Assembly (NCBI GenBank): GCA_011526095.1
Contig: WYBA01000179.1
Span: 1 to 35,667, forward strand
Direction of reading: 5' to 3'
Source of the DNA: Myxococcales bacterium
GTDB lineage: Bacteria; Myxococcota_A; Polyangia; Haliangiales; Haliangiaceae
Length of the DNA stretch: 35,667 nt
Positions 1 to 8,604 of this stretch are shown piece by piece. A program made the translations under genes and the position numbers. The notes below the pieces were generated by a model, which made no database searches, had not been told where the DNA came from, and was given only the letters and a program-made list of their open reading frames with translations. How positions within the stretch are numbered: position 1 is the stretch's first letter; the number at the start of each line of letters is the position of its first letter.

Positions 1-813
1 CTCGTCCTCGCGGTGCCACGCCACCGCCGCCTCGAGCGCGGCGACCTCGTCGCGCGCGGCGGTCGCCGCCTCCGCCGCGCGCGCGGCCGCGGCGACGTGC
101 GCGGCCCGCGCGTCGTCGTCGAGCACGGCGATCCGCGCCAGCGCGGCGCGCAGCGTGTCGAGCTCGACCGCGACCTCGCCGGCCTTGCGGTGGGCGGCGA
201 TCGACAGCGCGCCGTAGATCGCCGTGCCGGTCATCCGCTCGAGCAGCTCGGCGCGCTGGCCGACGTCGGCGCGCAGGAACGCGGCGAAGTCGCCCTGGGC
301 GAGCAGCGCCGAGCGCCGGAACTGGTCGAACGACAGGCCGACGGCGTCCTCGATCGCCGCCAGCGTCTCGCCGCGGGTGCCGCCGCGGCGCTCGCCGTTG
401 TCGAGGCACACCAGCGACTGCTCGACCTCCTGCAGCCGCCCGGTGACGCGGCCGCGCGCGCGCCGCGTCTGCCACCGCGCGCGCCACCGCCGCCCGTCGC
501 GGCCCTCGAAGTCGACCTCGCACCACGCCGTCACCGCGTCGCGCCGGACCAGCGCGCGCACGTCGAACGGCGACAGGTGCAGCTCCTCGGGCTCGTCGAC
601 GCGGCCGATCTTCACCGACGAGCGCCCGTCGAGCCGCGGCGTCTTGTTGTAGAGCGCGGCGCACAGCGCGTCGAGCAGCGTGCTCTTGCCGGCGCCGGTC
701 GGCCCGACGATCGCGAACAGCCCCGACGACGCGAGCGCGCCCTGGTCGAGCTCGACCGCGAACTCGCCGGCGAGGCTGGCGAGGTCCGCGCCGCGGATCG
801 CCAGGATCCTCAC
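1..813 (-). CDS. sbcC: Exonuclease subunit SbcC, N-terminal part (cut by window edge)
   Basis: This is the N-terminal 271 codons of the SMC/Rad50-like ATPase SbcC, which with SbcD forms a nuclease that opens hairpins and processes DNA ends. The protein starts MRILAIRGADLASLAGEF. The Walker A motif GPTGAGKST lies at about residues 37-45, followed by a Rad50-type ATPase lobe (for example LLAQGDFAAFLRAD). From about residue 210 the Ala/Glu-rich sequence looks like the beginning of the long coiled coil. The rest of the gene, including the signature motif and Walker B, lies to the left of the window. The start is GTG at 813-811, and it overlaps the sbcD stop as GTGA, so the two subunits are probably translationally coupled. 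Identity follows from the sequence and from the sbcD partner. Confidence 0.93.
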   Translation of the reverse strand, partial: MRILAIRGADLASLAGEFAVELDQGALASSGLFAIVGPTGAGKSTLLDALCAALYNKTPRLDGRSSVKIGRVDEPEELHLSPFDVRALVRRDAVTAWCEVDFEGRDGRRWRARWQTRRARGRVTGRLQEVEQSLVCLDNGERRGGTRGETLAAIEDAVGLSFDQFRRSALLAQGDFAAFLRADVGQRAELLERMTGTAIYGALSIAAHRKAGEVAVELDTLRAALARIAVLDDDARAAHVAAAARAAEAATAARDEVAALEAAVAWHREDE

Positions 814-2054
814 GCCACGCCCTCCCGCTGGACGCGCGCCACCAGCTCGTCGAACGCCGCGAGCAGCGCCGCCGGCGGCTCGCCGTCGTGATCGCGGCGC
901 CACCGCTGGACGAGCACGTCGCGCGGTTCGAGGTCCGCCAGCGACACGCCGGGCGCGGCGTCGCCGAGCGCCGCGCCGCCGCCGCCGCGCTCGACCGTGA
1001 TCGCGACCAGCCGCGGCTGCTTGCCGTCCACCGCCTGGTCGAGGCGCGCGCGCAGGTTCGGCGTCGGCTTGTCGAGGCGGATGCGAACCTCGAGGTAGGG
1101 CCGCAGCTCGGGATCGTCGTCGAGGCCGAGCGGCGGCAGCGCCATGATCTCGTTGAGGACGTCGTCGAGCGGGGCGTGGCCGCGGCGCGGGACGCGCACC
1201 AGCGGCACCGCGCGCGGGACGACGAGGGTGCGGACGGCGGCGGGGGCGCCGGCGGCGTCGCCGACGTCGACGATCGCGACCTGGTGGGCGTAGTCGGCCT
1301 CGGCCATCGCCAGCGGGATCGGCGAGCCGGCGTAGCGGACGTGGTCGCGCCCGCCGACGCGCTGCGCCTTGTGGAGGTGGCCGAGCGCGACGTAGGCGAG
1401 GTCCGGCGGAAACAGATCGACGCCGATCGCCTCCGCGCCGCCGGCGAGGATCCGGCGCTCGCTGAGGATCGACGGCTCGCTGCCGGTGACGTGGAGGTGG
1501 CCGGTGACGACCAGCGGCAGCCCGCCGGCGCGCGCGCGCGCCGCGGCCAGGCCGTCGGCGTAGACCGCGCGGACCGAGGCGCCGAGGTCCTCGCCGCCGA
1601 CGTCGCCGACGCGCAGGAACGGCATCGCGAGCACGTGCGCCGCGACCGGCCCGGGCTTGCCGCGGACGCGCCGGTGCAGCGGCACGACGACCCGGTCCCA
1701 GTCGACGCGGTCGGCGGTGCGCGGCAGCGCGCCGATCACGCGGACGCGCAGGCGGTCGAGCAGCGGCGCCGGCGCGTCGAGCCGCGCCGGCGAGTCGTGG
1801 TTGCCGCCGACGATGACGACCTGGACGCCGGGTACGCGCTCGGCGACCTCGGCGAGGAACCCGTAGTACGCGGCCTGCGCGGAGGCGGGCGGGTTCGCGC
1901 CGTCGAACACGTCGCCGGTGTGGAGGATCGCGTCGATCTTCTCGGCCTCGCATGCGTCGACCAGCCAGCGCAGGAACGCCGCGTGCTCGCGCTCGCGAGC
2001 GACCCCGTGGAGCTGGTGCCCCAGGTGCCAGTCGGAGGTGTGCAGCAGGCGCAT
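810..2054 (-). CDS. sbcD: Exonuclease subunit SbcD (Mre11-like nuclease)
   Basis: This encodes a 414-residue metallophosphoesterase, the nuclease partner of SbcC in repair of hairpins and double-strand ends. All the family metal-binding motifs are visible: TSDWHLG (6-12), GDVFD (47-51), GNHD (84-87) and a later GHLH in the stretch VALGHLHKAQ. Length is normal for SbcD (about 400). The ATG at 2054-2052 is chosen because the protein then begins MRLLHTSDWHLG, as the family does. The open frame continues upstream, but that part reads through a hexanucleotide repeat and is not expected to be coding. The stop codon overlaps the sbcC start (GTGA). The gene diverges from the acyl-CoA dehydrogenase at 2179. 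Confidence 0.95.
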   Translation of the reverse strand: MRLLHTSDWHLGHQLHGVAREREHAAFLRWLVDACEAEKIDAILHTGDVFDGANPPASAQAAYYGFLAEVAERVPGVQVVIVGGNHDSPARLDAPAPLLDRLRVRVIGALPRTADRVDWDRVVVPLHRRVRGKPGPVAAHVLAMPFLRVGDVGGEDLGASVRAVYADGLAAARARAGGLPLVVTGHLHVTGSEPSILSERRILAGGAEAIGVDLFPPDLAYVALGHLHKAQRVGGRDHVRYAGSPIPLAMAEADYAHQVAIVDVGDAAGAPAAVRTLVVPRAVPLVRVPRRGHAPLDDVLNEIMALPPLGLDDDPELRPYLEVRIRLDKPTPNLRARLDQAVDGKQPRLVAITVERGGGGAALGDAAPGVSLADLEPRDVLVQRWRRDHDGEPPAALLAAFDELVARVQREGVA

Positions 2055-2084
2055 CCGGACGTCGGATAGCACCGGAGTCTGATC

Positions 2085-2131
2085 CCGTGCCCGTGCCCGT
2101 GCCCGCCTCCGTCTCCGCCCCGCCTCCGCCG
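2085..2131. repeat. Short hexanucleotide-type tract upstream of sbcD
   Basis: The 124-bp space between the divergent sbcD and acyl-CoA dehydrogenase genes contains three CCGTGC units followed by CCTCC/GTCTCC/GCCTCC-like units. This is the same sequence class as the longer tracts at 18257-18414 and 35310-35492, but no hairpin element (REP) accompanies it. It lies where the promoters of both genes should be. A small inverted repeat, GTCTCC-ACC-GGAGAC, follows at 2135-2149. I see no convincing promoter hexamers. Confidence 0.6.
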
Positions 2132-2134
2132 AAA

Positions 2135-2149
2135 GTCTCCACCGGAGAC
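2135..2149. repeat. Inverted repeat GTCTCC-acc-GGAGAC
   Basis: This is a perfect 6-bp inverted repeat with a 3-nt loop, 30 bp before the acyl-CoA dehydrogenase start and within the divergent intergenic region. It could be an operator, but it may only be a by-product of the neighbouring GTCTCC-rich tract. Confidence 0.4.
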
Positions 2150-2178
2150 ACCGCCCGGTCCGTGGTACACCCGCCCCC

Positions 2179-3324
2179 ATGGAGCGCACCCTGTTCACCG
2201 CCGAGCACACGCTGTTCCGCCAGTCGTTCCGCCAGTTCGTCGAGCGCGAGATCAAGCCTCACCAGCCGCGCTGGCGCGAGCAGGGGATGGTCGACCGCGA
2301 GGCGTGGCGCAAGGCGGGCGCCGCGGGCTTCCTCTGCCCGTGGCTCGACGACAAGTACGGCGGGCCCGGCGGCGACTTCCTCCACTCCGTCATCGTCATG
2401 GAGGAGCTCGCCTACGCCTACGAGAGCGGCTTCGCCATGGCGCTGCACTCCGACGTCGTCGTCCCCTACCTCGCCTCGTTCGCGAGCGAGGAGCAGAAGC
2501 AGCGCTGGCTGCCCGGCTGCGCCTCGGGCGAGCTCGTCACCGCGATCGCGATGACCGAGCCCGGCACCGGCTCCGACCTCGCCGCGATCGCGACGACCGC
2601 GGTCAAGGACGGCGACCACTACGTCATCAATGGCGCCAAGACCTTCATCTCCAACGGCCAGCTGTGCGACCTCTGCATCGTCGCCGCCAAGACCGACCCG
2701 GACCCCAAGAACGCCCACCGCGGCATCTCGCTGTTCGTCGTCGAGGCGGGCCGCGCCGGCTTCACCAAGGGCAAGAAGCTCGAGAAGATGGGCATGGCGT
2801 CGCAGGACACCTCGGAGCTGTCGTTCGAGGACTGCCGAGTCCCCGCCGCGAACCTGCTCGGCCCCGAGGGCGCCGGCTTCATGCAGCTGATGCAGAAGCT
2901 CCAGCAGGAGCGCCTCTGCGTCGCGATCGGCTCGCAGGCCGCGGCCGAGCAGGTGCTCGCCGACACGGTCACGTACACCAAGGAGCGGCACGCCTTCGGC
3001 AAGCCGATCTCCAAGTTCCAGAACACCCAGTTCAAGCTCGTCGAGTGCGCGACCAAGGTCGAGATCGGCCGTACCTTCCTCGACCGCCTCACCGCGGACC
3101 ACGTCGCCGGCAAGCACCTCGTCAAGGAGTGCTCGATGGCGAAGCTGTGGATCACCGAGATGTCGCAGCAGGTGATCGACGACTGCCTGCAGTTCTTCGG
3201 CGGCTACGGGTACATGCTCGAGTACCCGGTGACGCGCGCGTTCATGGACGCGCGCGTCCAGCGCATCTACGCCGGCACGAACGAGATCATGAAGGTCATC
3301 ATCGCCAAGCAGATGGGGCTGTGA
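2179..3324 (+). CDS. Acyl-CoA dehydrogenase (long-chain/isovaleryl-type active site)
   Basis: This encodes a 381-residue FAD-dependent acyl-CoA dehydrogenase, which introduces the alpha-beta double bond into acyl-CoA in beta-oxidation or branched-chain amino acid breakdown. The full three-part fold is present: a helical N-terminus, a middle beta domain (AMTEPGTGSDLAAI at about 124-137, TFISNG at 155-160) and a C-terminal helical domain with KERHAFGKPISKFQ (268-281) and the FAD-contact stretch QFFGGYGY (338-345). The medium-chain enzyme has its base Glu in the motif YEGT. Here the motif reads YAGT (364-367), so the base is more likely Glu244 in QQERL, as in the long-chain and isovaleryl enzymes. 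Substrate cannot be told from sequence. The next gene begins 1 bp after the stop. No clear ribosome binding site is seen. Confidence 0.92.
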   Translation: MERTLFTAEHTLFRQSFRQFVEREIKPHQPRWREQGMVDREAWRKAGAAGFLCPWLDDKYGGPGGDFLHSVIVMEELAYAYESGFAMALHSDVVVPYLASFASEEQKQRWLPGCASGELVTAIAMTEPGTGSDLAAIATTAVKDGDHYVINGAKTFISNGQLCDLCIVAAKTDPDPKNAHRGISLFVVEAGRAGFTKGKKLEKMGMASQDTSELSFEDCRVPAANLLGPEGAGFMQLMQKLQQERLCVAIGSQAAAEQVLADTVTYTKERHAFGKPISKFQNTQFKLVECATKVEIGRTFLDRLTADHVAGKHLVKECSMAKLWITEMSQQVIDDCLQFFGGYGYMLEYPVTRAFMDARVQRIYAGTNEIMKVIIAKQMGL

Positions 3325-3325
3325 C

Positions 3326-4537
3326 GTGCGGCGCGCCGCGCTGACCGCGGCGGTCGTCGCCGCGCTCACCGCGCTCGCCGCGCCGGCGCCCGCGCGCGCC
3401 GATCGCCCTTCCGCCGCGGCCGCGGTCGACGCCGAGGCGCCCTCCGCCGGCGGGGCCGCGGCGCAGGCGATCGCCGACGCGCTCGCCGCCAGACGGCTCA
3501 GCGAGGCGTACCGGCTCGCCGCCGAGGCCGTCACCACGACACCCGACGACGCCGACCTGCGATACCAGGCCGCCGAGGTCGCGCTGGTGACGCTCCGCCT
3601 CGACGAGGTCGACGAGCACGTGGCGGCGGGCCTGCGCGTCCGTCCGGGCGACGCCGACCTGCTCGGGCTGCGCGCGTACGTGCAGCTGTTGCGCGGCGAC
3701 CACGACGCCGCGCGCGCGTCGGTGATGCAGGCGCTCGCGATCGACCCCGAGGCCGACCGCGCGCAACAGACGTTCTCCGCGCTGGTGGTGATCGGCACCG
3801 CGGTCGCGCGCCTCGAGGGCGCGGATCCCGGCCTCCCGGCCGGGACCCCGGCCGCGTTCGTCGACGCGCTGATCGCGCGGTTCGCGGCTGGCGCGCCCGC
3901 GCTCGAGCTGGCGCGGTCGTTCGACGTCCGGATCCTCGACGGTGCGCCAGCCGGCGAGCGCAGCGAGCTGGCGCTGGTGCGCCGGGTGTCAGGCGTGCGC
4001 GAGTTGGCGCGCACGCAGCGCGTGGCCGAGGACCAGCGCTGGCTCGGCTGGGTGGTGTCGCCCGAGGGGCTCGTCGAGGGCGACCGCCGGTTCGTCGACG
4101 TCACCGTCGTCGCCCAGCAGCGCTACACGCGCGGCCACGCGGAGCTGATCCGCGCCGCGCTCGACGACCCGGAGATCGCCCGCGTCGTCGACCCCAACAC
4201 GCTCGCGCTCGTCACCAGCGTCGAGCCCGCCGAGCGCGCCGCGCTGCTCGACCGGATGGTCGGGTACTCCAACACGGTCCAGGTGCCGGTCCAGATCGAG
4301 CTGGTCCCGGCCGGCTCGAGCTGGAAGGTGATCGACGTCGTCGTCAACGGCGTCAGCCTCCGCCGGGACGCGGCCACGCTCACCCGCGTCGGCGAGGTCA
4401 TCGACCCCGGCGGCCGCGACGACCGATCCGCCGCCTACCGCGCCGGGTACGCGGTCGGCAAGGTCCTCGCCCCGCTGCTGCTCGTCGGCGTCGTCCTGCT
4501 CATCGCGCGCCGCGCCAGCCGCAAGCGGTCGCGCTGA
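3326..4537 (+). CDS. TPR-containing exported protein with C-terminal membrane anchor
   Basis: This 403-residue protein starts at GTG, 1 bp after the acyl-CoA dehydrogenase stop. Residues 1-25 form a signal peptide ending near ARA. At about 45-150 there are tetratricopeptide-like helical pairs, such as RLSEAYRLAAEAV, TLRLDEVDEHVAAGLRV and GDHDAARASVMQALAIDPEA. The central part (about 160-350) is a domain I do not recognise. A single transmembrane helix near the C-terminus (APLLLVGVVLLIARR) is followed by a basic tail. The likely place is the cell envelope, anchored in the inner membrane with most of the chain outside. TPRs usually bind proteins, but the partner is unknown. Tight spacing suggests co-transcription with the dehydrogenase, though no functional link is evident. 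Confidence 0.8.
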   Translation: MRRAALTAAVVAALTALAAPAPARADRPSAAAAVDAEAPSAGGAAAQAIADALAARRLSEAYRLAAEAVTTTPDDADLRYQAAEVALVTLRLDEVDEHVAAGLRVRPGDADLLGLRAYVQLLRGDHDAARASVMQALAIDPEADRAQQTFSALVVIGTAVARLEGADPGLPAGTPAAFVDALIARFAAGAPALELARSFDVRILDGAPAGERSELALVRRVSGVRELARTQRVAEDQRWLGWVVSPEGLVEGDRRFVDVTVVAQQRYTRGHAELIRAALDDPEIARVVDPNTLALVTSVEPAERAALLDRMVGYSNTVQVPVQIELVPAGSSWKVIDVVVNGVSLRRDAATLTRVGEVIDPGGRDDRSAAYRAGYAVGKVLAPLLLVGVVLLIARRASRKRSR

Positions 4538-4570
4538 CCGGTTCGACCACGCGACATCCATGTCGTGATC

Positions 4571-4584
4571 GGCGCCGCGGCGCC
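4571..4584. repeat. 14-bp perfect palindrome GGCGCCGCGGCGCC
   Basis: In the 118-bp gap between the TPR gene and the DUF2330 gene there are two symmetrical sequences: CGACAT-CC-ATGTCG at 4552-4565, and this 14-bp perfect palindrome. They may form a GC-rich terminator-like structure for the upstream pair or an operator for the downstream gene. There is no T-run. In DNA of this GC content short GC palindromes also arise by chance. Confidence 0.35.
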
Positions 4585-4655
4585 GGAGGCGCGCCGCGCA
4601 ACCGCCCGAGAACACGGCGCGCCGGACGGCCGGGGCCGTGCAGTACGCTCGGCGC

Positions 4656-6617
4656 ATGAGGGTATGGGTCGCCGCCGCGGCGCTGGTCGCTGCATCTGTC
4701 GGGGTCGAGCTGGCGTGGGACGCGGTCAGAACCGCGGCGGCGTGCGGGTGTCTGTCGCCGCCGGCGCCGGTCGGCGACGAGGAGTTCGCGGTCAACCAGC
4801 AGGCCGAGCAGATCATCTTCGAGGTCGAGCCCGGGTTCGTCACCGCGCACGTGCTGATCCAGTACGCCGGCGCGCCCGAGTCGTTCGCTTGGATCGTGCC
4901 GGTGCCGAGCGTGCCCGAGCTGTCGCTGTCGGCGACCGGCGCGTTCGGGCTGCTCGAGCAGCTCACCGCGCCGCAGGTCGGCGTCGGCACGCAGAACATC
5001 TGCCCGGTCTCGGAGTGGCAGTGCCGCTACCACGACCCGCTGTGGTGCGGCGGCGACGACGACGACTTCCCGGGCGGGTTCGTCGACGCCGGCGCGAGCT
5101 CCAGCGACGCCAGCGACAACCCGACGCCGGACGGCGTCGACATCGTCGACCGGCAGACGGTCGGCGACTACGACACGATCATCTTCTCCGCCGGCGACAC
5201 CGCCGCCGCCGTGGCGTGGCTGCAGGGCGAGGGCTTCATCGTCAACGAGACGATGGGGCCGTACATGCAGCCCTACGCCGACGGCGGCATGCTGTTCGTC
5301 GCGGCCAAGCTGCTCCCCGGCGCCGAGGCCACGGCGATCAAGCCGCTGCGCATGCGGTTCGCCGCGCCGGCGCCGATGATCCCGCTGGTGCTCACGGCGG
5401 TCGCCGCCGAGCCGCAGCTCACCGTGACCGCCTACCTCGTCGGCGACGCGTTCATGCGCCCGGTGGGGCACCCGGTCGTCGAGATCGACCCGGACCGGCT
5501 CGCGACCGACGGCAGCGGCCGGTTCAACTACCCGATGGTGCTGGCGCGCGCGATCGACGAGGCCGGCGGCGACGGGTTCGCGATCGAGTACGCCGGGGCC
5601 GTGCCCGTGCCGACGTTCGACAACGGCAGCTCCTGCTGCGAGCAGGACGGCGACTGGTGCGGCCTCGGCGGCAACGGCCAGTGCGAGTGCCCGCGCGACG
5701 CGTTCGACGCCGCCGACTGCGCGAAGCAGACCGATCTGCTCGAGGGCCTCGCGCTGCTCGACGACCTCGCCGCGCGCCACACGCGGATGACGCGGCTCAC
5801 GACCCGGCTGTCGCCCGAGGAGATGACGTTCGACCCGATGTTCGAGCCGGTGCCCGAGGGCACGTTCCCGACGGTCGTGTCCGCGTTCGGCACCCAGCTC
5901 AGCCTCGCCGGGTGCGAGACGCAGATCTTCGACCCGGCGATGTACGGCGACATCACGGGCCTGCAGGACTGCGCCGCGGTGTACTGCGGAGCCGGCACGT
6001 GCGCGAGCACGTGGGCGGGCGCCGGGTGCGCGTGCGACGCCGGCACGGTGGCGCGCGTGTTCACCGACCTCGACGGGCGCCCGTCGGTGACGTGCGTGCC
6101 CGAGACGCCGCCGGTCGACCTCGAGGCCGGCGGGATCGACCTGCCCGACGCGTGCGCCACGCTCGACTGCGGCCTCGGCCGCTGCGTCGATCTCAACGGC
6201 GTGCCGGCGTGCGAGTGCGACGGCGGCGCGGTCGCGGTCACCGACGAGCTGCGCAAGCTGCCGTACTGCCGGCCGATCGACGAGCTGAGCGGCGGCCCTG
6301 GCTCGGACGACTTCTCCGAGGCGCTGCGCGAGCTCGCGGTGTGCGCGCCGCCGCCGCCGGTGTGCGGCGCCGGCGGCTGGCTCGAGCACGTCGGCTCCGA
6401 CCGCGTCGGCGCGAGCTGCGGCTACGAGCAGCCGGACCCGGCGGAGCTGGTGCCGCCGCCGGCCCCGGTGTGCGACGACGGCGGGCCGTTCGGCATGGGC
6501 TGCGGCTGCCGCGGCGGCGGCGGCGCGGGCGGCGCGGTCACGGCGCTCGGGGGCCTCGCCCTCGCCGGCGCCCTGTGGCCGCGGCGCCGGCGCGCGCCGC
6601 GCGCGCACCGTGGCTGA
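4656..6617 (+). CDS. DUF2330 surface protein with EGF-like Cys repeats and MYXO-CTERM-type tail
   Basis: This 653-residue exported protein starts at the ATG of MRVWVAAAALVAAS, which gives a good signal peptide. The N-terminal half carries the DUF2330 pattern: an early CGC, then NQQAEQIIFEVEPG and FAWIVPVPSVPELS. The second half is Cys-rich and includes EGF-like segments such as CATLDCGLGRCVDLNGVPAC and CAAVYCGAGTCASTWAGAGC. The C-terminus reads GMGCGCRGGGGAGG, then a hydrophobic stretch (VTALGGLALAGALW), then RRRR. This is the layout of the MYXO-CTERM sorting signal (Cys motif, membrane helix, Arg cluster) of myxobacterial surface proteins. It probably sits on the cell surface; its function is unknown. 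Its stop abuts the stop of the convergent Uma2-like gene. Confidence 0.88.
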   Translation: MRVWVAAAALVAASVGVELAWDAVRTAAACGCLSPPAPVGDEEFAVNQQAEQIIFEVEPGFVTAHVLIQYAGAPESFAWIVPVPSVPELSLSATGAFGLLEQLTAPQVGVGTQNICPVSEWQCRYHDPLWCGGDDDDFPGGFVDAGASSSDASDNPTPDGVDIVDRQTVGDYDTIIFSAGDTAAAVAWLQGEGFIVNETMGPYMQPYADGGMLFVAAKLLPGAEATAIKPLRMRFAAPAPMIPLVLTAVAAEPQLTVTAYLVGDAFMRPVGHPVVEIDPDRLATDGSGRFNYPMVLARAIDEAGGDGFAIEYAGAVPVPTFDNGSSCCEQDGDWCGLGGNGQCECPRDAFDAADCAKQTDLLEGLALLDDLAARHTRMTRLTTRLSPEEMTFDPMFEPVPEGTFPTVVSAFGTQLSLAGCETQIFDPAMYGDITGLQDCAAVYCGAGTCASTWAGAGCACDAGTVARVFTDLDGRPSVTCVPETPPVDLEAGGIDLPDACATLDCGLGRCVDLNGVPACECDGGAVAVTDELRKLPYCRPIDELSGGPGSDDFSEALRELAVCAPPPPVCGAGGWLEHVGSDRVGASCGYEQPDPAELVPPPAPVCDDGGPFGMGCGCRGGGGAGGAVTALGGLALAGALWPRRRRAPRAHRG

Positions 6618-7181
6618 TCAGCGCGCCCACAGCGCGCCGAGCTCCAGCTCGATCGCGTCGAACGGCTCGGCGCGCACCGCGGCGTCGCCGTCGAACGCGG
6701 CGACGAGCCGGTAGGTCGCGCCGTCGAGCCGCAGCACCTCGAGCAGCCGCGCCTCGGGATCGACGAACCAGACGTGGTGGACCTGCTCGCGCGCGTACGC
6801 AGCGAGCTTGCGCTTGCGATCGTGCGCGGCGGTCGAGGGAGACAGCACCTCGGCGAGCCAGTCGGGGGCGAGCACGAAGTAGGGAAGATCGACCGGGACC
6901 TCGGGCATCCGCTCGCGGCGCCAGCCAGCGAGATCGGGCACGAGGACGTCGCCTCCGAGGTGCAGCTCGGGCTCGTCGAGGATGACCCAGCCCCCCGGGC
7001 CGCCGCGGCCGCGGCCGAACGGCGGCCCGAGCTCGTGCCCCAGGACGCTGGCTGCGAGCGCGTGGCGGGGCGCCGGGCGCGGAGAGACGTGCAGCTCACC
7101 GTCGACGATCTCGCCGACGACGTGCTCCGGCAGCGCGACGAGATCCTCGTAGCAGGCCGGGCGCTTGACCGGGTGGGCCAC
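6618..7181 (-). CDS. Uma2 family (DUF820) putative restriction-like endonuclease
   Basis: This 187-residue protein is of the Uma2/DUF820 family, which has a PD-(D/E)xK nuclease fold and no settled role. Visible family marks are GEIVDGELHVSP (23-34), VPDLAGWRRERM (81-92), where Asp83 is the expected metal ligand, and EVLSPSTAAHDRKRKLAAYA (111-130), with Glu111 and Lys125 as the other probable active-site residues. The complete set suggests an active enzyme. Such genes are often numerous in cyanobacteria and myxobacteria and often lie alone. Here it is the last gene of a minus-strand run, 37 bp after yqgE, and it meets the DUF2330 gene stop to stop with no gap (tgatca). Confidence 0.88.
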   Translation of the reverse strand: MAHPVKRPACYEDLVALPEHVVGEIVDGELHVSPRPAPRHALAASVLGHELGPPFGRGRGGPGGWVILDEPELHLGGDVLVPDLAGWRRERMPEVPVDLPYFVLAPDWLAEVLSPSTAAHDRKRKLAAYAREQVHHVWFVDPEARLLEVLRLDGATYRLVAAFDGDAAVRAEPFDAIELELGALWAR

Positions 7182-7218
7182 GCCTCAACCTAGCACGCGC
7201 GCGTCACGACGGACTCGG

Positions 7219-7857
7219 TCAGTTGATCCCGCGCCCGACGACGATCGACTCGGGGTTGGTGATGCCGAGGCTCTGCATCGCGCGCGCCCAGAGCTCCTCC
7301 GACGAGCCGTCGAACACCAGCGCCGGGTCCGCGTCGGTGTGCAGCCACGAGCCGCGCGCCATCTCCGACGCGAGCTGGCCGGGGCCCCAGCCGGAGTAGC
7401 CGAGCATGATCCGCACGCGCTCGGGCGGATCCGCGGCGAGGATGCGCAGCGCGTCCGGCGAGGTCGTCAGCACCAGGCCGGGCGCGACGCGGATCGTGCC
7501 GCCCTCGCCGATGCGTTCGGCGACGGGCAACGCGTCGATCGGCTCGTGCAGCACCCAGCCGGTCGACGGGTTGACCGGGCCGCCCGACCACACGACGGCG
7601 TCGGGGTCTCCGTTCCACGCCATGCCGAGGCTGTCGAGCAGCTCGCGCGCGGTGATCGGGCTCGGCTGGTTGATCACCAGGCCGAACGAGCCGGCGTCGC
7701 CGTGCTCGACCATCAGCACGACCGAGCGGGTGAAGTTCGGGTCCTGGAGCTGCGGCATCGCCAGCAGCAGCCCCGGCGCGAGGTTCGCGGCGCGCGCGGC
7801 GCCGTCGCGCGCGGGATCACCCTCGTCGTCGACCTCGTCACCGGTGGGCCCGCTCAT
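7219..7857 (-). CDS. YqgE/AlgH family protein (UPF0301)
   Basis: This is a 212-residue YqgE/AlgH protein, slightly longer than usual (about 185) because of an acidic N-terminal extension before the conserved core. The core begins [20 protein letters not shown] (residues 26-45), followed by the family stretches [10 protein letters not shown] and [15 protein letters not shown], and later [14 protein letters not shown]. The family is widespread and was once linked to alginate regulation in Pseudomonas; its biochemical role is not established. It lies 44 bp downstream of the YceI lipoprotein and upstream of the Uma2-like gene on the same strand, and may share their transcript. Confidence 0.93.
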   Translation of the reverse strand: MSGPTGDEVDDEGDPARDGAARAANLAPGLLLAMPQLQDPNFTRSVVLMVEHGDAGSFGLVINQPSPITARELLDSLGMAWNGDPDAVVWSGGPVNPSTGWVLHEPIDALPVAERIGEGGTIRVAPGLVLTTSPDALRILAADPPERVRIMLGYSGWGPGQLASEMARGSWLHTDADPALVFDGSSEELWARAMQSLGITNPESIVVGRGIN

Positions 7858-7901
7858 GCCCCGAGCATTCCACAGTCCGCGGGCGGGCGCGAACCCGGAA
7901 G

Positions 7902-8573
7902 TCAGGCCTTCGTCAGCGTCAGCCGGAGCTGGATCGTCAGCTCCTCGGGCGCCGACTTCTCCTCGCCGACCGGCGCGCCGATGCCGAAGTCGAGGCGGGG
8001 GAACCTGTGCTCGGCCTGGACCTTGATGCCCGTCGCGGTCGTCTCGAGCACGGTGAACGTCACCGGGAGCGTCTTCTCGAGGCCGCGCACCTTCACGGTG
8101 GCGTCGGCGCCGTAGGTGTTGTCGGCGGTCTTCTTGACGTTGGCGACGGAGATCGTGCCGACGGCGAACTGCCCGACGTCGAGGTAGTCGGGGCTCTGGA
8201 GGTGGCCGTCGCGCTTGGCCGAGCCCGAGTCGAGGCTGGCGAAGTCGAGCTCGAGCTCCGCCGTGCCGCCCTCGACCTTCGCCGGGTCGAAGTCCGCCTT
8301 GACGACCTTGAACTTGCGGATGTGGATGACGACCGGGTCGCTCGGCTTGGGCTCGACGTGCGGCGTGACGATGCGGATGTAGTCCGCGCCGTCGTCGGTG
8401 GCGGCCGGCTTGGGGTCAGGCTTGGGCTCGGGCTTGGGCTCGGGCTTGGCCGCGGCGGTGCCGGTCGCGGTGGCGGCGCCGCCGCCGGACTTGGCCTCGT
8501 CCTTCGAGCAGGCGGTGGTCATCAGGCCGAGCACGGCCGCGGACAGCAGGAGCGGGAGGGTCAGCATCTTCAT
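7902..8573 (-). CDS. YceI family lipoprotein
   Basis: This 223-residue protein begins with a lipoprotein signal peptide (hydrophobic residues 5-18, lipidation Cys22 in LMTTAC). A Lys-Pro-Glu repeat linker ([14 protein letters not shown]) comes next. The YceI domain follows, recognised by [19 protein letters not shown] and [14 protein letters not shown]. YceI proteins are lipocalin-like barrels that bind isoprenoid-type lipids in the periplasm. The typical opening of the domain (a Trp/Asp-rich first strand) is replaced here by [12 protein letters not shown], so ligand preference may differ. A GGAG ribosome binding site precedes the ATG by about 8 nt. A second YceI gene lies 31 bp upstream, which suggests a functional pair. 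Confidence 0.9.
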   Translation of the reverse strand: MKMLTLPLLLSAAVLGLMTTACSKDEAKSGGGAATATGTAAAKPEPKPEPKPDPKPAATDDGADYIRIVTPHVEPKPSDPVVIHIRKFKVVKADFDPAKVEGGTAELELDFASLDSGSAKRDGHLQSPDYLDVGQFAVGTISVANVKKTADNTYGADATVKVRGLEKTLPVTFTVLETTATGIKVQAEHRFPRLDFGIGAPVGEEKSAPEELTIQLRLTLTKA

Positions 8574-8604
8574 ACGAGCTACTCCAGACAGCGCAGGGGG
8601 GAAT

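Noticed and set aside
6615..6620. Stop-to-stop junction tgatca as a shared bidirectional terminator
   Set aside because: No hairpin or T-run surrounds it; it is simply two genes ending next to each other.
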